13,540 bases of DNA, from the NCBI GenBank assembly GCA_030431355.1, contig JAUIJG010000107.1:1-13540 (forward strand). The letters are read 5' to 3'. This DNA comes from a bacterium (lineage in GTDB: Bacteria > Cyanobacteriota > Vampirovibrionia > Obscuribacterales > Obscuribacteraceae). The notes under the pieces are model-generated. The model was not told the origin of the DNA. It searched no databases and was given only the letters and a program-made list of their open reading frames with translations. Shown piece after piece: positions 7,689 to 13,540 of this stretch (within the stretch, counting starts at the first letter, position 1; every line of letters starts with the position of its first letter). The position numbers were made by a program, and so were the translations under genes.

Positions 7689-10611
7689 AAGCGTTGAATT
7701 TTTAGGATTCGGCTCCATCGTCGGAGAAAGAGTGCACTTCGATAAAGACCGGCTCAATCTGATCATTGAGCCGAATCAGCACGGCAAGTCCACCATGGCG
7801 GAAGCAATCTGGGCTATTCTCTATGGATTTCCTTCCGGTCAGGAAGGCCAGGAAGAGAAAGAAGCTTTCAAGCCCTGGCAAGCAGGAGCACCCTATGCGG
7901 GAATTATGGACCTGACGGTGGACGAGAGAAAGCTGCAGATCATCCGAGATTTCGATTCAGACTCCGTACAAATCCTCGATAGACTTTCCGGAGATGAAGT
8001 GACGGAAGAATTTATGGGATCCGACGGCGATCTGGGACAAAAGCTGGTCGGCATGACCAGGGATCTCTTTAGAAACACTTGCCTGGTTGGACAAAGGCAT
8101 CTCGATGAGCACCACGCCGGCGGCAATGTGGACTTGAAAAACGACCTCAAAAGTATCGCAGACTCCTCTACACCAGGCTCCACCTCCGCCACCGCCATCG
8201 ATACCATAAGATCCGTCCTCTTCAACTTCCCCTACGGACAGGGCGTCAGCCCGGTGGAGGAAGTGGTGAGTTCTCTGGAAGAGAAGAAGAACCAGCTTCT
8301 GACCAAACTTAGCGAGATGAATCAGGACTACGCTTCGGTAAGAGAATGGCTTAAAGAAGTGGCCGACATCGAACAACAACTTGCCGGTCAGTCCACCGGT
8401 TCTGCCGAAGCTGAATTCAACAATCTTAAATTAGATAAAATGGCGCTGGAAGACAAGACATCGGTTTTCAAGGACAGAAAAGGTCACAGAGACAGCCTGG
8501 AGAAAAGAATTCTTGAGCTGAGCACCATGTCGCCTCTGGCGGATGAAACCCTGGCGAATTTGAAGGAACTTTGGACCAGGCGAGAATCGCGCCTCCATGA
8601 CCTTATCGCCCTGAGCGAAGGCGGACAACCGGACCACGATGAATATGCAATTCTTGAAAGAGAACTACAAAAGACCTATCCCAACTTTGATCAACTCCAG
8701 CCGGAAGAATCAAATACAGTCTCATCTTTAGCCATCAGCCTGTACAACCTCAAGCAAGAGCTGGACAACGATAGAAGAGCCCTGCAAGAGACAACAGGCA
8801 CCAGGCTCAACAATATCGGCGAGGATGAAGTGCTGGCGGCACCCGGGCGAGGATTGAAAGCCCTCTCCGAAGAAGAGCTTGAAGAAGCGCGCTCCTATTC
8901 TTCTTTGATGGTGGCATTTAACGAACAGCTTCTGGATTCGCAAAAAAGACTTCAAGAAGCCGAATTCAGCCGCAACGACATTGAAGAGAAACAGAAAGCC
9001 AATCGGCTGGCTAATGTTGGCAAAGCTATTGGCTTTTTTGCCTTAACCGGCGCCCTATTTTCCGTGCCACCCATGCTCACCTCAAGCAACATCGAGCTCC
9101 CCCAGCTGGTCACCGGCGGCATGCTGATAGTAGCCATTATCTCCCTTGTCCTGGGCTTTCTCTTCGGCGGCAAAGCGATAAATTTTAAATCGCACATGCT
9201 TGATGACCTGGAAAGAGCCCAGAATGAAGAGTTGAAAATCAAAAAGGTTCTTCAGCAGAGCAAAGGGAAAGTCGCCGATCTGGAAAACACTCTGAACAAT
9301 TTCGCCAATAAAGCCGGATTGGCAACCAAAGAAGAGCTAAACGACTACATAAAGCGAGCATCCTCGGAAGAAGAATTGCTGGAAGTTCAGGTCAGCAAAG
9401 AGAACACCATAAAAACCAAGGAACAACAACTCAAGAAGATCGAAAATGACCTGGCTTACTATTTCAAGAAAGTGGGCAGAGATACCGAAACAATCGACTC
9501 TCAGCGAGCCATGGATCTTTCCCAGGACATAAAGCGCTACTACGAAGATTGCGCTCGTATGGAAGAGCAATTCTCCGAAATTAGGAACTCCCGAAAGCAA
9601 GTAGAATTCCTCGAAGAAGAGGTTAGGGACATCGAAGATGGTATCAGGCCGATTCTCGATGTTGCCGGTCTGGAAAATTCTGTTGACCTCGATGAAGTGA
9701 AAGAAGAGATTCAGCAGATGGTGAGCATAATCAGGGAGAAGGAAGAGCTCAATGACGAACTCTCCAAGCTGGATTATGATATGTCCGGATATGAATCCAT
9801 GGTCTCCTCGGATGCCCAGCTACAGGATCAGATCAACAAAATAGACGAGCGCCTGGCCGAGTTGATATCACTCAATCCAGAACTTGCCGATTGTCCTGAT
9901 CCCGATCCCAACAACCCTCCCACGGCAGTGCTTCCCTGGGGAGCCAGCGAGGGAGACAAAGACGAGCTAAGAAGCCGAAAAGAAGATTTGATGGTCAAAC
10001 TGAGAACCACCATCAGCAACCGGGACAACAACTATCTGGCCACCCAGGAGGAGCTGTCCAGTGTCGATCACGAGTTAATCTGTGCCAAAAGAGCAAGATT
10101 GGCTCTGGAGTTGGCCGCCCAGAAACTGGAGGAATCTTCCAGTCAAACCTACGAAGACTGGTCCCAGAAGTTGAATGACTCGGCCCGGGAACTAATGGAA
10201 GAGTTGGGCGGAGAGATAGAGTCCCTGGAATTCGACAACTCTCTCAATATAAGCGTAAAACTGGCCGGCAGGGATGCTCACTTCTCGCCGGGAGAGATAA
10301 AAACCAAACTATCCACCGGCGTCAAAGAACAAGTGCATTGGTTGGCAAGAATGGCTCTATCAAGATTTCTCTCTCGCCAGGAAGCACTTCCCATAGTACT
10401 GGACGAACCCTTCAGCGAAGCCGACGACGAGCGCTTTGCCGAGATGATGAAGTTCCTTTTGAACAAAGGAATCAATCAGAACCAGATCATCATTCTAAGC
10501 TGCCACAAACAGAGACATGAATGGTTGAAATCCCAGCTCTCACCGGAAGAGAATGAACTGCTTTCGATAACAGCCAAAGGCAGAGAATCAGTGGAAGCGG
10601 AACTGGGGTAA
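7678..10611 (+). CDS. SbcC/YhaN-like SMC-type ATPase with membrane hairpin
   Basis: A 977-residue ABC/SMC-family ATPase. The N-terminal P-loop is EPNQHGKST (residues 31-39): Lys37 and Ser38 are intact but Glu31 replaces the usual first glycine. A VGQRHLDEHH Q-loop region follows. Long coiled coils run from about 198-440 and 500-735. At the middle lie two hydrophobic segments (about 450-468 and 478-497) separated by a short polar loop. They take the place of the Rad50/SbcC zinc hook, since no CxxC is seen; as I recall, Bacillus YhaN has a similar layout. A Pro/Asp-rich break (about 739-750) interrupts the second coil. The C-terminal lobe has signature LSTG (878-881, usually LSGG), Walker B PIVLDEP with Asp909/Glu910, and a His943 switch (LSCHK). 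It probably works with the overlapping SbcD-like protein on DNA or at the membrane; the substrate is unknown. Confidence 0.88.
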   Translation: MLIESVEFLGFGSIVGERVHFDKDRLNLIIEPNQHGKSTMAEAIWAILYGFPSGQEGQEEKEAFKPWQAGAPYAGIMDLTVDERKLQIIRDFDSDSVQILDRLSGDEVTEEFMGSDGDLGQKLVGMTRDLFRNTCLVGQRHLDEHHAGGNVDLKNDLKSIADSSTPGSTSATAIDTIRSVLFNFPYGQGVSPVEEVVSSLEEKKNQLLTKLSEMNQDYASVREWLKEVADIEQQLAGQSTGSAEAEFNNLKLDKMALEDKTSVFKDRKGHRDSLEKRILELSTMSPLADETLANLKELWTRRESRLHDLIALSEGGQPDHDEYAILERELQKTYPNFDQLQPEESNTVSSLAISLYNLKQELDNDRRALQETTGTRLNNIGEDEVLAAPGRGLKALSEEELEEARSYSSLMVAFNEQLLDSQKRLQEAEFSRNDIEEKQKANRLANVGKAIGFFALTGALFSVPPMLTSSNIELPQLVTGGMLIVAIISLVLGFLFGGKAINFKSHMLDDLERAQNEELKIKKVLQQSKGKVADLENTLNNFANKAGLATKEELNDYIKRASSEEELLEVQVSKENTIKTKEQQLKKIENDLAYYFKKVGRDTETIDSQRAMDLSQDIKRYYEDCARMEEQFSEIRNSRKQVEFLEEEVRDIEDGIRPILDVAGLENSVDLDEVKEEIQQMVSIIREKEELNDELSKLDYDMSGYESMVSSDAQLQDQINKIDERLAELISLNPELADCPDPDPNNPPTAVLPWGASEGDKDELRSRKEDLMVKLRTTISNRDNNYLATQEELSSVDHELICAKRARLALELAAQKLEESSSQTYEDWSQKLNDSARELMEELGGEIESLEFDNSLNISVKLAGRDAHFSPGEIKTKLSTGVKEQVHWLARMALSRFLSRQEALPIVLDEPFSEADDERFAEMMKFLLNKGINQNQIIILSCHKQRHEWLKSQLSPEENELLSITAKGRESVEAELG

Positions 10612-10630
10612 CGTAACCCAGTCCCCCAGT
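10602..10630. terminator. Hairpin between convergent genes, possible shared terminator
   Basis: ACTGGGG (10602-10608) can pair with CCCCAGT (10624-10630), or its first six bases with CCCAGT (10617-10622). The structure overlaps the end of the ATPase gene and lies in the 46-base gap before the converging TPR-NHL gene. Neither direction shows a T-run, so function is uncertain. Confidence 0.25.
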
Positions 10631-10657
10631 AGACAACCCGGAGTTTCCTTAGCGGAA

Positions 10658-11806
10658 CTACTTGGGTAGGCTGATTCGAATGATTGAATTATCTTCCTGC
10701 TGGCTGACAAACAGGTTTTTGCCTTTGTCCAGAATAAGATAGTAGGGTTTCTTGAAACCGGTGGCAATCACTGTAGAAATTCCTGCAGGAGTGATCCTGG
10801 CCACGGTGCCTCCGTTGTAGTTTGCCACATAAATATTGCCGGTTTCGTCGGCAGCCAGCCCGATCGGTCCTTTTAGATGACCACCGGCACTGAACTCCTG
10901 CTTTGTACCGTCGCGACTGATTCGATCGACAGTATTCTTACTGTAGTTGGCCACATAAAGATTGCCGAAACGATCGAAAGTAAGACCGGATGGCGAAGAA
11001 AAGCCGGTGGCGATCACTCTCACGCTGGTATTGGCAAGAACAGCGGTAGGCTGTCCGGCCACAGGCGACTCGTATGTCGGTGTCGGAGCCGGGGTTTGCA
11101 CCGGCTGCTGTTGAACAGGCTGGGTAACTGCGGCGGTCGACTGGACCCCTTGAGTAGATTGAACAGATTGAACAGGTTGAACTTGTTGCTGTTGCATAAC
11201 CTGGGGTGCCGGTCTATAGACCGGCTTCTGCACCACCTGGGGTTGATAGGGTGCGTACTTAGTCGGAGTAGTCGGTGTAGAGACAGGAACCTGAGGGGCG
11301 GTCTGGGTGGCGACGGGAGTGGCCGGAGCACTGGAAGTGCCCTGGGGAAGAGTGGCCTGACCCGGTGCCTGATCGCATCTTGCCACCAGATTTTGCGCAT
11401 CGCTAAAGTTGGCGTTGGATGGAGGAATAGATTGAAGGTGGGTCTTAGCTTCCGTGGTATTACCCAGGGCCATGTAGACCTTGCCCAGCTGGTAGTGGGC
11501 GTCGGGGTCATTCGGCTTGATTCTGAGCACTTCCTTGAAGCGCGGAGCAGCCTCCTTATAACGTCTCTGGCTCAAGTAGAGAACACCCAGGTTGTACTGA
11601 GCATCTGCGAGATTTGGATCAAGATCACTTGCCCGTTTGAAAAAGATGATGGCCGACTCCGGACTACCTTGCTTGAAAGCATTGAGACCAAGGTTATACA
11701 TGCTCACTGCTCTGGGGTCAGGACTCTGGGCAAGAGCCTGGGCGGTTGTCGAAAAATAGGTCTGGGCCACTAATAGGAAGACTATCGAAAGAGGCAAGAA
11801 TCTCAT
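10658..11806 (-). CDS. Exported TPR and NHL-repeat protein
   Basis: A 382-residue protein. The signal peptide (residues 1-26, core LSIVFLLVA, cleavage at ALA before Gln27) points to export. Residues 33-130 hold about three tetratricopeptide repeats (YNLGLNAFKQGSPESAIIFF, YNLGVLYLSQRRYKEAAPRF, YQLGKVYMALGNTTEAKTHL), which mediate protein contacts. Residues 145-262 form a low-complexity Pro/Gln/Thr/Val linker with VQS/VQP units. Residues 263-382 carry about three NHL-type blades (GLTFDRFGNLYVANY, GLAADETGNIYVANY, LILDKGKNLFVSQ). A closed beta-propeller needs about six blades, so it may pair with another copy or be incomplete. No catalytic residues are evident; a role in envelope protein assembly or binding is inferred. 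The ATG at 11806 is preferred over a TTG at 11809 because AGGAG lies 8 bases before the ATG. The gene stands alone and converges on the ATPase gene. Confidence 0.88.
   Translation of the reverse strand: MRFLPLSIVFLLVAQTYFSTTAQALAQSPDPRAVSMYNLGLNAFKQGSPESAIIFFKRASDLDPNLADAQYNLGVLYLSQRRYKEAAPRFKEVLRIKPNDPDAHYQLGKVYMALGNTTEAKTHLQSIPPSNANFSDAQNLVARCDQAPGQATLPQGTSSAPATPVATQTAPQVPVSTPTTPTKYAPYQPQVVQKPVYRPAPQVMQQQQVQPVQSVQSTQGVQSTAAVTQPVQQQPVQTPAPTPTYESPVAGQPTAVLANTSVRVIATGFSSPSGLTFDRFGNLYVANYSKNTVDRISRDGTKQEFSAGGHLKGPIGLAADETGNIYVANYNGGTVARITPAGISTVIATGFKKPYYLILDKGKNLFVSQQEDNSIIRISLPK
11158..11184. repeat. Short 9-base tandem repeat in the TPR-NHL linker
   Basis: ATTGAACAG occurs twice in tandem (11158-11166, 11167-11175), followed by the degenerate unit GTTGAACTT. 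It encodes part of the VQS/VQP run of the linker. The period is a multiple of three, so unit gain or loss would change linker length without a frameshift. Confidence 0.6.
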
Positions 11807-11814
11807 CAAAGTAA

Positions 11815-11819
11815 CTCCT
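11815..11819 (-). promoter_or_regulatory. Ribosome binding site AGGAG of the TPR-NHL gene
   Basis: On the minus strand AGGAG precedes the ATG at 11806 by 8 bases, and the in-frame TTG at 11809 by 5. The spacing favours the ATG. It is one of the few strong ribosome sites in the window. Confidence 0.6.
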
Positions 11820-11959
11820 GGGGGTGTATCTGTTTGACCGAGAAATTCACGGTTTTGGGCTGCTCTTATCTGCTTAATTTTATCCGAAAAGACTAACCAG
11901 GTGCAGTAATCGAGAAAATCGTATATTGTAGTATTAGAGATTAGAAACCGCTAATGGAG

Positions 11960-11987
11960 TTGAACACCGATTTTTTCAGAATTTAAT
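11960..11987 (+). promoter_or_regulatory. Candidate sigma-70-type promoter for the YdjM-like gene
   Basis: TTGAAC (11960-11965) and TTTAAT (11982-11987) are 16 bases apart and match the -35 and -10 consensus at four and five of six positions. Transcription would start near 11994, leaving an 80-base leader that contains the direct repeat at 12018-12056. For the opposite gene, TAAAAT on the minus strand (inside the complement of 11875-11885) is -10-like but has no good -35. The remaining 11820-11959 is AT-rich with nothing else recognised. Confidence 0.35.
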
Positions 11988-12017
11988 TGGTCAAAGTGAC
12001 AATTTAGCACGACTAGG

Positions 12018-12056
12018 CAGAATCAACAAAAGATAAGCCAGAATCAACATAAGATA
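12018..12056. repeat. Imperfect direct repeat with 21-base period upstream of the YdjM-like gene
   Basis: Two 18-base copies, 12018-12035 and 12039-12056, are identical except at one position (CAGAATCAACAAAAGATA against CAGAATCAACATAAGATA). The 21-base period equals two helical turns, which places both copies on the same DNA face, as with paired operator half-sites. They lie between the candidate promoter and the ribosome site AGGGA near 12065. Confidence 0.65.
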
Positions 12057-12076
12057 GATTTGAAAGGGAACCTCAG

Positions 12077-12529
12077 ATGAGAACAGTCGGACATATCATT
12101 ACCTCAGCCGGCGTTGGATGTATCAGCTATTTACGCTACAAGTCAAAACCAGCCGCTCTGGCAACATTTCTAGCCGGATGGCTTATTGACCTGGATCACC
12201 TGGTGGACTACGTCAAAGCCCACGGTTGGAAGCCTAACTGGGAAAGATTTTCAGAAGCCTGCCACGAAGAATATAGCGGCAAGCTCTATCTTCCCCTCCA
12301 CTCCTTTGAGCTTTTGGCGGCATTTTTCATATTTTTCAAGGGTCCAAAGAAGCAGCCGTACAGGGTAGGAATAACAGTCTCGATTCTCACCCATCTGATG
12401 CTGGATCAAAAATGTAACCCGGATAGACATCCTCTGACCTACTTTTTGGCCCATCGAATTCGAAAGAAGTTTAACGCGGCAGAAATTTTACAACCGAGCT
12501 TTGTAAAAGCCAGTAAACGCAGATACTGA
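12077..12529 (+). CDS. Small membrane protein resembling YdjM/DUF457 putative metal-dependent hydrolases
   Basis: A 150-residue protein. Its polar motifs fit the YdjM/COG1988 pattern as I know it: His6 near the N-terminus, LIDLDH with Asp38, Asp40 and His41, LPLHS with His75, and THLMLD with His106 and Asp110. Together they could bind metal. Hydrophobic stretches at about 6-18, 27-37, 76-88 and 97-109 suggest membrane association, and the C-terminus is basic. Family members are annotated as putative membrane-bound hydrolases, but reaction and substrate are not established, so none is assigned here. The ribosome site AGGGA lies about 8 bases before the ATG. It is monocistronic, preceded by the direct repeat and candidate promoter, and converges on the slipin gene with only 22 bases between the stops. 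Confidence 0.7.
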   Translation: MRTVGHIITSAGVGCISYLRYKSKPAALATFLAGWLIDLDHLVDYVKAHGWKPNWERFSEACHEEYSGKLYLPLHSFELLAAFFIFFKGPKKQPYRVGITVSILTHLMLDQKCNPDRHPLTYFLAHRIRKKFNAAEILQPSFVKASKRRY

Positions 12530-12551
12530 AAATTAGATCGGGTTTCTAAGA

Positions 12552-13325
12552 CTAAGACTCTTCGTAAACGTCTTCCGGCTCTTCGTCGGAATCATCGCCA
12601 CCTGGCATCAACTCCATCGGTATCGGAATGAGAAGAGTGCTGGTCTTCTCGGAAGCCACCTCCATCATTGTCTGGAGTTGTCTGAGCTGCATAGCCCCAG
12701 CCTGGGAAGAGATTACCGCTGCCGCCTCTTTCAATTTCTCGGCAGCTTGCAGTTCGCCCTCGGCCGCCACCACTTTTGCTCTTCTCTCCCGCTCAGCTTC
12801 CGCCTGACGAGCCATCGCCCTTTGCATGTTGCCTGGAATTTCCAGGTCCTTAATCTCCACCGAATTGACTTTGATCCCCCAGGACTCGGTCTGACGGTCA
12901 ATAATCTGGCTCAATTTTTGATTGATGGCGTCTCGCTCCGTGAGCAAATCATCCAGATCATTTTGCCCCACGATCGTTCTCAAAGTGGTCTGGGCGACCT
13001 GAAATGTGGCATCCATGGCATTCTCCACTTTTACCACCGCTTTCATAGGATCGATTATCTGGAAGAAACAGACCGCAGCCACCCTGGCGGTGACATTGTC
13101 TCTGGTAATGGCTTCCTGGGGAGGGATGGGTAGAGTGATAACCCTGGTATCTATCTGCTGGGCTCTTTCAAATAATGGAATCACAAGCTGGGGACCAGGT
13201 CCACGAACCCCCACGGCTCTACCAAGCCGCAAGATGACGAGCCGGTCGTACTCCTTGACAAAACGAATGCCGGATATCGTTAAAATAAGTGCCAGTACTA
13301 AAAGTCCGCCGAATATCTCAAGCAT
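12552..13325 (-). CDS. Slipin (stomatin-like SPFH-domain membrane protein)
   Basis: A 257-residue protein, normal length for slipins. Residues 2-20 are a hydrophobic membrane segment. The SPFH domain (about 21-190) shows FVKEYDRLVILRLGRAVGVRG PGPQ..IP, then ID-R near 59-61, LPIPPQEAITRDNV, and WGIKVNSVEIKDLEIP. An Ala/Glu-rich helical stretch (170-210, AEAERERRAKVVAAEGELQA) and the family end motif LRQLQTMMEVASEKTSTLL.IPIP follow. The C-terminus is acidic (GGDDSDEEPEDVYEES). Slipins oligomerise at the membrane and often pair with an NfeD protease-like partner. No NfeD gene adjoins this one: the upstream gene is divergent and the downstream gene converges. A proteostasis or membrane-organising role is inferred. 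Only a weak GGGA precedes the ATG at 13325. Confidence 0.93.
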   Translation of the reverse strand: MLEIFGGLLVLALILTISGIRFVKEYDRLVILRLGRAVGVRGPGPQLVIPLFERAQQIDTRVITLPIPPQEAITRDNVTARVAAVCFFQIIDPMKAVVKVENAMDATFQVAQTTLRTIVGQNDLDDLLTERDAINQKLSQIIDRQTESWGIKVNSVEIKDLEIPGNMQRAMARQAEAERERRAKVVAAEGELQAAEKLKEAAAVISSQAGAMQLRQLQTMMEVASEKTSTLLIPIPMELMPGGDDSDEEPEDVYEES

Positions 13326-13366
13326 CGCAAATTCCCACTAAATACAACGAATTCGCCATTTCCAGG

Positions 13367-13388
13367 GTAAACTCCATTACCTGTTTAC
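13367..13388. promoter_or_regulatory. Operator-like dyad GTAAAC-N10-GTTTAC
   Basis: GTAAAC (13367-13372) and GTTTAC (13383-13388) form a perfect 6+6 dyad with 10-base spacing. It ends 6 bases before a candidate -35 (13395) and lies inside the larger 12-base inverted repeat. It could bind a dimeric regulator; a dyad of this size could also arise by chance. Confidence 0.3.
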
Positions 13389-13394
13389 TGACCA

Positions 13395-13425
13395 TTGAGA
13401 TAACATTTTAACAGGGTAATATAAG
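13395..13425 (+). promoter_or_regulatory. Candidate promoter of the right-edge gene
   Basis: TTGAGA (13395-13400) matches the -35 consensus at five of six positions. TAATAT (13417-13422, 16-base spacing) and TATAAG (13420-13425, 19-base spacing) are alternative -10 elements. Transcription would start near 13430, close to the ribosome site GAGGAG at 13435-13440, giving a short leader. Confidence 0.4.
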
Positions 13426-13449
13426 AATAGCTCCGAGGAGAAATGGCGA

Positions 13450-13540
13450 ATGAATCCCTCTTCCGAAAACGGTGAAGGCATGAAGCGGCCCGATGGCGGT
13501 AGCCCGGAAGAAGAGCATGTCAAAGCAGCAAAAAGAATCG
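13450..13540 (+). CDS. Start of an unidentified gene, cut off by the window edge
   Basis: An open frame from the ATG at 13450 to the end, 30 codons, beginning MNPSSENGEGMKRPDGG and continuing SPEEEHVKAAKRI. The start is well supported: AGGAG (13436-13440) lies 9 bases upstream. The visible part is polar, Gly/Glu/Lys-rich and probably disordered, with no signal peptide, so function cannot be assigned. An overlapping ATG at 13443 is too close to the ribosome site and runs into a stop after ten codons. It is divergent from the slipin gene and shares its intergenic region. Confidence 0.6.
   Translation, partial: MNPSSENGEGMKRPDGGSPEEEHVKAAKRI

Larger units (their letters stand above)
13351..13451. 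repeat. Perfect 12-base inverted repeat flanking the slipin/right-gene promoter region
   Basis: ATTCGCCATTTC (13351-13362) has its exact complement GAAATGGCGAAT at 13440-13451, 77 bases apart. The right arm covers the base after AGGAG and the first two bases of the ATG at 13450-13452. The left arm lies in the presumed slipin leader, so both divergent genes carry the same 12 bases in the same orientation relative to transcription. Confidence 0.65.

Noticed and set aside
9886..9912. Possible zinc-hook cysteine in the ATPase second coil
   Set aside because: Cys739 is followed by PDPD and has no partner cysteine in a CxxC; the apex position is occupied by the membrane hairpin.
10877..11773. 298-codon plus-strand frame opposite the TPR-NHL gene
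   Set aside because: Its product is low-complexity Arg/Leu/Asn-rich sequence created by the complement of the TPR and Gln/Pro-rich coding region; the minus strand has clear TPR and NHL repeats, a signal peptide and a ribosome site.
13443..13475. Alternative ATG at 13443 for the right-edge gene
   Set aside because: It is only 2 bases from AGGAG and meets TGA after ten codons; the ATG at 13450 has proper spacing and stays open.

Overview
This is a 13.5 kb stretch of bacterial chromosome with dense genes, short gaps, many exported proteins and no tRNA, rRNA, CRISPR array, transposase or phage gene that I can see. No strong taxonomic marker is present. The mix (DUF4388/PATAN protein, leucine-rich-variant repeat proteins, TPR-NHL protein, slipin, a YhaO/YhaN-type pair, a PcaF-like thiolase) suggests a free-living, Gram-negative-type bacterium. 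A non-photosynthetic cyanobacterial relative (Vampirovibrionia/Melainabacteria, e.g. Obscuribacterales) would fit, but that is a guess from gene content.

Layout. At 1-699 (minus) a secreted protein runs off the left edge; it has a clear signal peptide. It diverges from a 626-residue cytoplasmic protein at 946-2826 (plus) with a STAS-like N-terminus and a DUF4388 domain, probably a signalling scaffold. Next, 2988-5075 (plus) is an array of about 22 leucine-rich-variant (LRV) repeats, split by one in-frame TAG codon into an exported part (2988-3920) and a second part (3930-5075). A thiolase follows 18 bases later (5094-6311). Then come an SbcD/YhaO-like metallophosphoesterase (6405-7688) and an SbcC/YhaN-like ATPase with a membrane hairpin (7678-10611), overlapping by 11 bases. 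Converging on them is an exported TPR plus NHL-repeat protein (10658-11806, minus). A small membrane protein of the YdjM/DUF457 type (12077-12529, plus) converges on a slipin/stomatin (12552-13325, minus). At the right edge a further plus-strand gene begins at 13450.

How the parts fit. The overlapping SbcD/SbcC-like genes are almost certainly co-translated and should form one complex. Both members depart from the family at residues normally needed for catalysis: the nuclease lacks three metal-site residues and the ATPase has Glu in place of the first P-loop glycine. This makes the pair the best candidate for an unusual system here. The TAG inside the LRV array keeps the repeat register exactly, so it is a recent nonsense mutation, a recoded or readthrough stop, or a translational restart junction. 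The intergenic regions at 11807-12076 and 13326-13449 carry repeats that look regulatory: a 21-base-period direct repeat, and a 12-base inverted repeat that covers a start codon.
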